Source: Chloroflexota bacterium
GTDB taxonomy: Bacteria; Chloroflexota; Dormibacteria; Dormibacterales; Dormibacteraceae
Assembly: GCA_005880525.1 (NCBI GenBank)
Contig: VBFW01000310.1
Span: 1-5,537 of the forward strand
Reading direction: 5' to 3'
Length of the DNA: 5,537 nucleotides
Positions within the stretch are counted from its first letter, which is position 1, and each line of letters starts with the position of its first letter. The notes under the pieces were generated by a model, which saw only the letters and a program-made list of their open reading frames with translations, ran no database searches and was not told where the DNA came from. Position numbers and translations under genes: made by a program. Shown here in pieces: positions 1-5,537 of the stretch.

Positions 1-2454
1 CGTCGGGTCAAAAGATTCACGGTCGAGAAGCTGCGCCAGCGGCGCCGCCAGCCAGCCGGGGCCGAAGTTTAGCAGCGTCTCCAGGCCCTCGGCCTTAGCG
101 CCGGGCTCGATGGAGCGAACGCCGCGCTCCACCGTCGCGAAACCTCGCTTTCCGTGCAGCGCGCGCATGGCCGCAAGCCCGCTCTCCGCCACGAACTCGA
201 CGTAGTCGTCCAGCGCGACGTGCAGGAAGGCATGCTCGGCCGAGCCGTCCTCGCCGCGATGATGGGAGGCCGCCAGGCGCGCTCCCAGCCTGGCCAGATG
301 CACTCCCTCAGTCATCCGATGCTCGAGGTGGCCGCGCGCGCGCTCGAACAGCTCGGGCCGGCCGCTGCGCACCAGCGCCTCGATGGTCGCCGGCGCCGAG
401 TCACCGCGGCCCTCAAGAAGCGGCAACGCTTGCGCCAGAGCCGCGGGAGGCTGCGCGGCCAGCGCCTCGGCCGCCAGGCGCCGCACCTCGCGGTCGCCGC
501 TGGCCAGCCCGTCGACCAGGGCGGCCACGAAATCCGCTTCGAGCTCCGGCGGGGGCGACCAGCGCGTGGCTTCTCTGAGGGCGGCCCGTTTGACGTCGCG
601 CTCTGGGTCGCGCATGCAGGCGATCAGCCCGGACGCCGAGCCCGGGACGTTCGCCTTCATCTTGGCGAAGCTGCGCAGGCCTTCGAGGCGCACGCGAGGC
701 TCTGGGTCCACCAGCGCCGCGGCCACCATCTTGTGATCGCCCACGAACGACGCCGCCCACACGGCGGCGGCGCGGTGCTGCACGTCGTTCGCATCAACCA
801 GTCGGTCGAAGACGGCGGTCGATCCCTCCCATGGCGGCCGTCTGCTCGCGCCGGCCACGGCCGCCGCCGCGCGAACCCACGGATCCGGGTCGAATGCCGC
901 GGCGCCGAGCTGGTCCGGGCTGATCACCTCTGGCGGCGCCATCTGGAACGCCAGGCGGCGCAGCATCGCGTCTTCGGACGCGGTCAGCTCCGGGAGCATC
1001 GACGCGAACGCGTCGGGCGAAAGCTTGCCGAGCGCGGCCGCTGCGAACTCGCGAACCTTGTCGTCGCTCTTCCGGATGAAGCCCTGCAGCTCGGCGATCT
1101 GCTCGGGAGTAGGCGCGCCGAGCGCCTGCTGGAAGTCCGACAGCGAGATGGCGTGCGTGCGCAGGCGCTCGTAGATCGCGCCGACATACAGACCGCGCAC
1201 TCGAAGCGCCGCGAGGATGAAGAAGCAGGCGACCAGCATTCCGATCACCGCGAGCACCTCCAGGCTGCCGCCCGTCAGGCGCTGGGTGAGGATGAGGCCG
1301 ACACCGCTCAGGACCGCGCCACCGGGCAGGACCAAGTTGTCGAGCAGGAACTTCAGCTTCGGCCCGATCTGCGCAGGCAGCGCGCTGCCGAGGACGTTCT
1401 CCGCGGGATCGTCGAGGCCGGTCTGCAGCCCGTTGCGGACGATGAACAGGAACAGCGATGTGACGAGCACCGGGCTTACTGCCATCAGCGTGAAGCCGAC
1501 CAGCGTGAAGACCGGCAGCGCGAGGATTGAGTTCTTCACGCCGAGCTTCTCGAGCGCGATCGGCGCGATCACCAGGCTCACGACGAGCTGCACGACGTAG
1601 CTCGCGAGCCACGCGTTGCCCAGAAGGATGGTCAGCGCCTGCAGGTCGTTGTGAGTGGCGTTGACGAAGATGACGGCCACCAGATAATCGCCGACGCGGC
1701 TCGCGACCTGGAGCACCAGCGCAAGCAGGATCAGCGCCAGCACAAGGCGGCTGCCAGTGAGGTACTGGACCGCGGCGCGGACAGCCGTCGCGAATCCGTG
1801 ACGGCTTCGCGCGACGTGCTCTTCAGCGAAGAACTGCTCGGCGTCGTCGTCGAAGGCGGGCCGGTAAAGGCGCTTCTCGAGCCACGAGATCAGATAGATC
1901 GAGACCGCGGAACCAATGGCCCAGACGAAGATGAGCGGCTCGGTGGCGAAGATCGCGATCGCGGTGGTCGTGACCCCGGACAGGATGTAGCCGATGCTCG
2001 AGCCCGCTGCGATCACTGGAAAGATGCGCTTGCCTTCGAGCAGGTTGAAATGTTGCGTGACGAAAAGCCAGAACTGCAGCATCACGAGCTCGAATGCGAC
2101 GGAGTAGATGACGTAGGCCGTGAAAGCCACGGCGGGCGACTCGTCGACCTCGTATGCGGTGTACACGCCAAGCGAGGCGACCACGTTAAGGGCGAGGCTC
2201 ACGCGGAACGCGCGGGTCACTCCGATGCGCCGCGTCAGCGCGCCCTGCAGCGCGACCATCGGCCAGACCGCAAGGGCCAGGATGATGAAGAAGAGCGGGT
2301 ATGCCTGCGGGCCGGACTTGGTGAGGAAGATGGCCTGGGCGCCGTTGAAGGCTGTATACATCGCCCAGCCGATGACCATGGCGAAGCCCGCGACCTGAAG
2401 CGTGCGGTCGAGCTCCGACCGGCGCACGTGCAGGAACTTCGCCAGGAATCTCAC
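1..2454 (-). CDS. NTT/MFS-like membrane transporter with C-terminal HEAT-repeat domain (3' end beyond window)
   Basis: One open frame of 818 codons without a stop, cut by the window edge. Residues 1-18 are a basic N-terminus (MRFLAKFLHVRRSELDRT), followed by about twelve hydrophobic segments between residues 20 and 418. An acidic loop at 199-217 (PAFDDDAEQFFAEEH) sits where the central loop of a 12-helix MFS fold is expected. Residues 339-380, including RNGLQTGLDD and the LPAQIGPKLKFLLDNLVLPG stretch, resemble the ATP/ADP-translocase-like (NTT) branch. From about 450 the protein is soluble and built of helical HEAT-type repeats, with anchors DDKVREFAAAALGKL (464), DPDPWVRAAAAVAG (522), DPEPRVRLEGLRSFAK (583), DPERDVKRAALREATR (616) and SGDREVRRLAAEALA (652). 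A nucleotide substrate is inferred from family resemblance only; such fusions in free-living bacteria have no settled role. GTG at 2454-2452 was chosen because it gives the usual short basic N-terminus; GGGAG lies only 2 nt upstream, so ribosome binding looks suboptimal. It is co-directional with htpX but separated from it by the DUF559 gene. Confidence 0.85.
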   Translation of the reverse strand, partial: MRFLAKFLHVRRSELDRTLQVAGFAMVIGWAMYTAFNGAQAIFLTKSGPQAYPLFFIILALAVWPMVALQGALTRRIGVTRAFRVSLALNVVASLGVYTAYEVDESPAVAFTAYVIYSVAFELVMLQFWLFVTQHFNLLEGKRIFPVIAAGSSIGYILSGVTTTAIAIFATEPLIFVWAIGSAVSIYLISWLEKRLYRPAFDDDAEQFFAEEHVARSRHGFATAVRAAVQYLTGSRLVLALILLALVLQVASRVGDYLVAVIFVNATHNDLQALTILLGNAWLASYVVQLVVSLVIAPIALEKLGVKNSILALPVFTLVGFTLMAVSPVLVTSLFLFIVRNGLQTGLDDPAENVLGSALPAQIGPKLKFLLDNLVLPGGAVLSGVGLILTQRLTGGSLEVLAVIGMLVACFFILAALRVRGLYVGAIYERLRTHAISLSDFQQALGAPTPEQIAELQGFIRKSDDKVREFAAAALGKLSPDAFASMLPELTASEDAMLRRLAFQMAPPEVISPDQLGAAAFDPDPWVRAAAAVAGASRRPPWEGSTAVFDRLVDANDVQHRAAAVWAASFVGDHKMVAAALVDPEPRVRLEGLRSFAKMKANVPGSASGLIACMRDPERDVKRAALREATRWSPPPELEADFVAALVDGLASGDREVRRLAAEALAAQPPAALAQALPLLEGRGDSAPATIEALVRSGRPELFERARGHLEHRMTEGVHLARLGARLAASHHRGEDGSAEHAFLHVALDDYVEFVAESGLAAMRALHGKRGFATVERGVRSIEPGAKAEGLETLLNFGPGWLAAPLAQLLDRESFDPT

Positions 2455-2463
2455 GGCTCCCGC

Positions 2464-2519
2464 GATTGTGCGCAATAGCGCGCTATGGCGGCGGCATTCC
2501 GTGTTTTTGTGCGCAAACG
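2464..2519 (+). repeat. left arm of an inverted repeat flanking the DUF559 gene, with two TTGTGCGCAA sites
   Basis: TTGTGCGCAA occurs at 2466-2475 and again at 2507-2516, both in the same orientation and 41 bp apart. Compared with the reverse complement of 3294-3349, 37 of 56 positions match without gaps. The matches cluster at the two sites and at CGTGnTTTTGTGC near the inner end. The arm lies between the divergent starts of the transporter-HEAT gene (9 bp away) and the DUF559 gene. The sites could therefore also act as operators; the sequence alone does not decide between a mobile-element end and a regulator site. Confidence 0.7.
2475..2486. repeat. perfect 12-bp palindrome ATAGCGCGCTAT
   Basis: ATAGCGCGCTAT equals its own reverse complement. 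It overlaps the last base of the outer TTGTGCGCAA site in the left arm and is not kept in the right arm, where the matching bases are different. It lies 21-32 bp upstream of the transporter-HEAT start codon. It could be an operator or part of a recombinase site, or chance in GC-rich DNA. Confidence 0.45.
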
Positions 2520-2585
2520 CGTTGAACCGCGCGCCCTTAACACTGTGAGTTGTCTGCGTGCGTCTGCCCGCTCATCCTCGTGGGC

Positions 2586-3284
2586 ATGACTCGAAGGCCG
2601 CGGATCCCGAAAGCGCTGTCGCAAGGTCCATTCACGCTTGCCGACGCGCGCCGCCACGGCCTGGACCGGTGGCACCTGCTGGGAGCCGGGTGGCGCCGCG
2701 TCGGCCCCGGAACCTACCTACCCGCAGGCCTAGAGGAAACGTCGGAGACGAAGATCGCAGCCGCTAGCCGGCGACTCCCGCCCGGGGCGGCGTTCTCCGG
2801 CTTGACGGCGGCATCCACCTCTGTGCTGCGGACTCTTCGAGACCTTTGCTCGCGCCTTCCTGTAACTGAGGCGGTCGTGCTTTGCGACATGGCCGTTCAC
2901 CGCCGCCTGGTAAAGATGTCGGACTTCAGCGGGACGGCTGCGTTGCAGAAGGTTTCGCGGTTCGTTGAGCCTGCCGCCGAGTCTCCGATGGAGTCGCGAC
3001 TTCGCATGCTGCTCGTGCTGGCAGGACTACCCAGACCCGAAGCACAGGTGGATATTCGTGATCATTTCCTGCGATTCCTCGGCCGCCCGGACCTCTACTA
3101 CCGAGAGCCGCGACTCGCCCTCGAGTACGACGGCGGCATCCATCGGGAAATGCTGGCCGAGGACAATCGGAGGCAGAACCGCCTCGTCGACATCGGCGTG
3201 CGCCTGCTGCGCTTTACGGCCGGCGACATCTACCAATCGCCTGACCTCGTCGTAAGCATGGTGCGGAAAGCTCTGGCGGCCTGA
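2586..3284 (+). CDS. AbiEi-type winged-helix plus DUF559 (Vsr-like) endonuclease-domain protein, shortened in the middle
   Basis: The product has 232 residues from ATG 2586. Residues 8-50 (PKALSQGPFTLADARRHGLDRWHLLG..WRRVGPGTYLPA) match the N-terminal winged-helix domain shared with AbiEi antitoxins. Residues 132-230 form a DUF559 domain: ESPMESRLR (132), GLPRPEAQV (147), GRPDLYY with D169, LALEYDGGIHR with E180, D182 and H186, D193 plus RRQNRL, and RLLRFTAGDI (206). D169 and the EYDG..H motif are the likely metal-binding residues of a Vsr-like PD-(D/E)XK nuclease, so the catalytic core looks intact. Relatives I know are about 280-310 residues long; here GLTAAS (72-77) runs straight into TSVLRTLRDL (78-87), which normally lie some 60 residues apart, suggesting an in-frame deletion near 2808-2820. 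In-frame TTG 2550 and GTG 2580 are alternative starts; ATG gives the typical N-terminus, and no good Shine-Dalgarno site precedes any of them. The true target and role (mismatch nicking, defence or mobility) are unknown. Confidence 0.85.
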   Translation: MTRRPRIPKALSQGPFTLADARRHGLDRWHLLGAGWRRVGPGTYLPAGLEETSETKIAAASRRLPPGAAFSGLTAASTSVLRTLRDLCSRLPVTEAVVLCDMAVHRRLVKMSDFSGTAALQKVSRFVEPAAESPMESRLRMLLVLAGLPRPEAQVDIRDHFLRFLGRPDLYYREPRLALEYDGGIHREMLAEDNRRQNRLVDIGVRLLRFTAGDIYQSPDLVVSMVRKALAA

Positions 3285-3293
3285 CGCTCCCTG

Positions 3294-3349
3294 CTTCTGT
3301 GCACAAAATCACGTTAATTCGCGATCAGAACGTGTAATTGCGCACAAAA
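3294..3349 (-). repeat. right arm of the inverted repeat, with two TTGYGCRCAA-like sites
   Basis: On the plus strand, CTGTGCACAA lies at 3297-3306 and TTGCGCACAA at 3338-3347, exactly 41 bp apart as in the left arm. The second site is the exact reverse complement of TTGTGCGCAA; the first has a perfect TGTGCACA core. The arm lies between the convergent 3' ends of the DUF559 gene (9 bp away) and htpX (8 bp away), where a promoter or operator for either gene is not expected. That position favours an element end over a plain regulatory site. Confidence 0.7.
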
Positions 3350-3357
3350 CCTCGGGG

Positions 3358-4269
3358 CTAGGTTTGTTGGACGCTCGCTATCTTCTCCAGGGTGGCGATT
3401 CGCTCTTCGATGGGCGGGTGGGTTTCGAACAGGCGGCTGAAGAAGCTGCCGTGATGCTCCTCCGGGTTGTCGATGCACATGGCCGCCACCGCGTGGTTGA
3501 ACTTCTCGGGCGGCTTGTCGTTGGCCGCGATCTTCTTCAGCGCGTTGATCAGGCCGACCGGATTGCGTGTCAGCTCCACCCCGCTCACGTCCGCCAGCGA
3601 TTCGCGGTCACGTGAAAGCGCCAGCTGCATCAACGGCCCCACGAGAAAAGCGATGAGCGTGAAGATGATGCCGATCGCGAAGATGACCAGCATCGCCTGA
3701 CCGGAGTTGCGGCCCCGGAAGTTCATGCGCAGCGCGCCGCGCCAGAAGATGCTGGAGATGATCGCGGCGAGTCCGATCATCGTTGTGACGACGAGCAGCA
3801 ACCTCACGTCGTAGTTCTTGATGTGGCTCATCTCGTGCGAGAGAACGCCTTCGAGCTCTTCGCGATTCATCATCTGCAAGAGCCCGGTGGTCGCCGTCAC
3901 GGCCGCGTGCTGCGGGTCGCGCCCGGTCGCGAAGGCGTTAGGGCTGGGGTCGTCGATGACGTAGACCTTCGGCATCGGCAGGCCGTCTCCGATCGCCAGC
4001 GTCTGCACGATGTTGTAAAGCTGCTGGTACTGCCTTGGGTCGGCCTCGTGCGCGCCCATCGCGCTCAGGACGGTCGACGCGCCAAGGTAGTAGGCGTACA
4101 GAGCGGCGCCGATGCCCAGGAGGCCGAGGACGACCGTTCCGACGATCGCACCCTCGGTGCTGGCAGTGCCGATCTCGCCGATGACGAAACCCGCCAGCAG
4201 CCACAGCGCAAGGAAGCCGACCACGACGATGACGCTCTTGCGCTTGTTGCTGGTGATCTGGTGATACAT
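3358..4269 (-). CDS. htpX: zinc metalloprotease HtpX (peptidase family M48)
   Basis: A 303-residue membrane-bound metalloprotease of normal length for the family, expected to degrade misfolded or damaged inner-membrane proteins. It opens with MYHQITSNKRKS, the usual HtpX N-terminus, which fixes the start. Hydrophobic segments at about 12-31 and 41-63 precede the catalytic domain, and two more at about 157-175 and 192-215 follow the active site. The zinc site is H145-E-M-S-H149 with the third ligand E223 in SRDRESLAD (219-227). Other family hallmarks are PKVYVIDDPSPNAFATGR (100-117) and FETHPPIEERIATL (281-294). It begins 15 bp after the glycosyltransferase stop, so the two genes are probably co-transcribed; no clear Shine-Dalgarno site is visible in that gap. 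The TAG stop is 8 bp from the inverted-repeat arm. I see no missing residue or frameshift. Confidence 0.96.
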   Translation of the reverse strand: MYHQITSNKRKSVIVVVGFLALWLLAGFVIGEIGTASTEGAIVGTVVLGLLGIGAALYAYYLGASTVLSAMGAHEADPRQYQQLYNIVQTLAIGDGLPMPKVYVIDDPSPNAFATGRDPQHAAVTATTGLLQMMNREELEGVLSHEMSHIKNYDVRLLLVVTTMIGLAAIISSIFWRGALRMNFRGRNSGQAMLVIFAIGIIFTLIAFLVGPLMQLALSRDRESLADVSGVELTRNPVGLINALKKIAANDKPPEKFNHAVAAMCIDNPEEHHGSFFSRLFETHPPIEERIATLEKIASVQQT

Positions 4270-4284
4270 CGGAGCAGCAGAACT

Positions 4285-5175
4285 CTACGGGCTGGGACGC
4301 CGCCCCTGGCCGACGGTCTGGCGCATCGCCGAGGCCGCCCAACGGCCCCAGATCTGGGCCCAGACGAGTCCGTTCGCGAACGCCGAGATGTCGTTGGCGT
4401 GGTGCTTCGAGTGGTACGCCCACATCGCGCGGTGCCGCTCGTACAGCATCTTGCTCTCGGCCTGCTTGGTGGCAGCTCCCTTGTGGTGGATGGCGCTGGC
4501 GCTGGGCAGGTAGAAGACCTTCCAGCCACCCAGCTTGAGCCTGTAACAGAGATCCAGGTCCTCGCCGAACATGAAGTAGCGAGGGTCGAAGAAGCCGACC
4601 CGGTCGAGGGCCGCCATGCGGACCATCATGCAGGCGGCGCTGCCCGCATCGATCTCGTGGACCTCGGTCTCCGACAGGTGGCCCATGTTGTGGCGCCCGA
4701 ACACGCGGCTGCGCGGAAAGAGCCGGCTGAGGCCGACCGTGCGGTAGAACAGCGTGCTCGGCACCGGGAACGAGCGGCGCGCTTCGGGGTCGAGGCGGCC
4801 ATCCGGAAACAGCAGCCGCGGTCCGACCACTGCAGCGTCGGGTCGCGTGATCAGGAAGTCGGCCATCCGGCCAAGTGCCTGGGGGTTGACCGTGACGTCG
4901 GGATTCAGCAGGAGCACGAATCGTCCCTGGCACCGTTCGAGGCCCACGTTGTTGGCCCGACCGAAGCCGAGGTTGCGCTGCTGCGCGAGGACGACGGCCT
5001 TCGGGAATTCGCTCGCGACGGCCGCCGCGGACCCGTCGGTGGACGCGTTGTCGACCACCACAGCCTCAACCGGCACGTCAGCGTGCCCGTAGAAAGCCTC
5101 GAGGCACTTGAGCAGCAGCGGCTTCACGTTGAAGCTGACGATCAGGGCCGACACGATGGGCTTCTCGGCGGGCAT
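4285..5175 (-). CDS. family 2 glycosyltransferase (WbbL/rhamnosyltransferase-like)
   Basis: A 296-residue inverting glycosyltransferase with the GT-A fold, expected at the cytoplasmic face of the membrane, adding a sugar from a nucleotide donor to an envelope glycan or lipid-linked acceptor. Motifs in order: VSALIVSFN at the N-terminal strand (8-16), VDNASTDGS (41-49) and QRNLGFGRANNVGL (66-79) in the nucleotide-binding part, LLLNPDV (88-94) as the DXD-equivalent metal site, GPRLLFPDGRLDPEARRSFP (118-137), DAGSAACMMVR (176-186), and FGEDLDLCYRLKLGGWKVFYLP (203-224) with the likely catalytic acid in ED. This layout is typical of the WbbL-like rhamnosyltransferase subgroup, but donor and acceptor cannot be read from sequence. 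The frame is open upstream to ATG 5310; ATG 5175 was chosen because the domain starts there and upstream codons read as non-protein-like, Arg/Ser-rich sequence. Its stop lies 15 bp before htpX. Confidence 0.93.
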   Translation of the reverse strand: MPAEKPIVSALIVSFNVKPLLLKCLEAFYGHADVPVEAVVVDNASTDGSAAAVASEFPKAVVLAQQRNLGFGRANNVGLERCQGRFVLLLNPDVTVNPQALGRMADFLITRPDAAVVGPRLLFPDGRLDPEARRSFPVPSTLFYRTVGLSRLFPRSRVFGRHNMGHLSETEVHEIDAGSAACMMVRMAALDRVGFFDPRYFMFGEDLDLCYRLKLGGWKVFYLPSASAIHHKGAATKQAESKMLYERHRAMWAYHSKHHANDISAFANGLVWAQIWGRWAASAMRQTVGQGRRPSP

Positions 5176-5185
5176 GGTGCTCGTG

Positions 5186-5191
5186 ATTATC
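5186..5191 (-). promoter_or_regulatory. possible -10 element (GATAAT) for the glycosyltransferase-htpX transcript
   Basis: On the minus strand GATAAT ends 10 nt before ATG 5175, differing from TATAAT at one base. A transcript starting 6-7 nt downstream would have a leader of only 3-4 nt, which fits the missing Shine-Dalgarno site. No convincing -35 element is seen 16-18 nt upstream, so this is a weak call. Confidence 0.3.
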
Positions 5192-5224
5192 CAACGCTTA
5201 ACCACGCAAGTCGTTTTGGCGGCG

Positions 5225-5537
5225 GTGGATAGAATCCGTGAGATCGTGCTGAGCGTCGGGCGTCTCGATCTGCGCGAGCGCCTGGCCCACGGCCAGGTTG
5301 CGTTCCTCATAGCCCTCTATGCGGTGGGGACGGCGCCGGCGCTGATCCTCGTCGTCGTCCTGGCGCGGTACACGGCCACCCTGGCTGCGCGCGGCGCCGA
5401 GGGCATCAGCTCGCTGCTCACGCGAACGATCCGTCTCGTCGCCATCCCGTGCCTGGTCGCGATCCTGTTCACGACCTTGCTCGCGCGGCCGGTAGCGAGC
5501 TTCGAGCACCTCGGATCGACGATCCCGGTGCTCATCC
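5225..5537 (+). CDS. N-terminal part of a multi-pass membrane protein, possibly a polysaccharide flippase (3' end beyond window)
   Basis: The frame is open for 104 codons from GTG 5225 to the window edge. It begins VDRIREIVLSVGRLDLRERLAHGQ and continues with a hydrophobic segment at about 26-45 (FLIALYAVGTAPALILVVVLARY), a short polar stretch (TATLAARGAEGISSLLTRTIR) and a second hydrophobic segment at about 69-84 (LVAIPCLVAILFTTLL). A helix, a small basic loop, then an R..IP helix is seen in MurJ/Wzx-type flippases of the MOP superfamily, and a flippase would suit a glycosyltransferase neighbour, but the identity is uncertain. A normal flippase would have one or more helices before this point, so the N-terminus looks short. 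The frame is also open to ATG 5174, which would overlap the divergent glycosyltransferase start, and GTG 5246 is a third option. TAGAAT at 5230-5235 resembles a -10 element and would favour GTG 5246. Confidence 0.55.
   Translation, partial: MDRIREIVLSVGRLDLRERLAHGQVAFLIALYAVGTAPALILVVVLARYTATLAARGAEGISSLLTRTIRLVAIPCLVAILFTTLLARPVASFEHLGSTIPVLI

Larger units (their letters stand above)
2464..3349 (+). mobile_element. candidate single-gene element: DUF559 nuclease gene between inverted repeats
   Basis: The span consists of a 56-bp arm, the DUF559 gene, and an inverted 56-bp arm. It fills almost the whole gap between two minus-strand genes, htpX and the transporter-HEAT gene, and its single gene faces the other way. 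The gene uses more A/T-ending and rare codons (for example CTA, CTT, GTA, ACT) than its neighbours, which fits later arrival. Against this reading, no transposase is present, the arms are only 66% identical, and I see no clear target-site duplication just outside them. The nuclease gene itself is the only candidate mobility function. This is inference. Confidence 0.3.

Noticed and set aside
154..1530. Plus-strand 458-codon open frame
   Set aside because: It is antisense to the transporter-HEAT gene, rich in Arg/His/Gln/Ala with no domain pattern, and explained by GC-rich third positions of the real gene.
1651..2478. Plus-strand 275-codon open frame
   Set aside because: It is antisense to the membrane part of the transporter; its highly charged composition is the complement of hydrophobic codons.
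2522..2550. Promoter for the DUF559 gene from TTGAAC at 2522-2527
   Set aside because: No acceptable -10 element lies 16-18 bp downstream; TAACAC is only 10 bp away.
2550..3284. Toxin-antitoxin or Vsr/methyltransferase system around the DUF559 gene
   Set aside because: No AbiEii-like toxin, DNA methyltransferase or other defence gene is adjacent; both neighbours are envelope genes on the opposite strand.
2455..3360. Target-site duplication flanking the inverted repeats
   Set aside because: The bases just outside the arms (CTCCCGCG on the left, CCTCGGGGC on the right) share no clear direct repeat.
3347..3365. Small hairpin AAACCT/AGGTTT around the htpX stop as a terminator
   Set aside because: The stem is only 6 bp and AT-rich, and the run of T is short and lies mainly in the stem. 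It also overlaps the stop codon, so it is not convincing as an intrinsic terminator.
3823..5232. Plus-strand 469-codon open frame
   Set aside because: It runs antisense across two well-supported genes (htpX and the glycosyltransferase) and their intergenic gap, with no recognisable motif.

Overview
This is a high-GC bacterial fragment (GC-rich third codon positions, long antisense shadow ORFs) with five protein-coding genes and no RNA genes or CRISPR arrays. Gene content (a nucleotide-transporter-like protein fused to HEAT repeats, a short-form HtpX, a solo DUF559/Vsr-like nuclease, few clear Shine-Dalgarno sites) would suit an uncultured Actinomycetota-, Chloroflexota- or Dormibacterota-like soil bacterium, but this placement is a low-confidence inference.

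Layout: three genes run on the minus strand, right to left: a family 2 glycosyltransferase (4285-5175), the zinc metalloprotease HtpX (3358-4269, 15 bp after the glycosyltransferase stop), and a long MFS/NTT-like transporter with a C-terminal HEAT-repeat domain (1-2454, running off the left edge). The transporter-HEAT gene is one uninterrupted 818-codon reading frame from a GTG start. The right edge (5225-5537) holds the start of a divergent plus-strand membrane protein, possibly a polysaccharide flippase.

Between htpX and the transporter gene lies the one unusual part of the window: a plus-strand gene for an AbiEi-type winged-helix plus DUF559 (Vsr-like, PD-(D/E)XK) protein, apparently lacking the usual middle segment. 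It is bracketed by two 56-bp arms in inverted orientation (2464-2519 and 3294-3349; 37 of 56 positions identical without gaps). Each arm carries two copies of a near-palindrome TTGYGCRCAA exactly 41 bp apart. The arms fill almost all of the space to the neighbouring genes: the left arm ends 9 bp from the transporter start codon and the right arm 8 bp from the htpX stop. The simplest reading is a single-gene insertion with terminal-inverted-repeat-like ends that split a glycosyltransferase-htpX-transporter cluster. An alternative is that the arms are operator sites for the encoded DNA-binding protein or another regulator.

The minus-strand genes all concern the cell envelope (glycan transfer, membrane protein quality control, membrane transport), but a shared pathway cannot be shown from the sequence.
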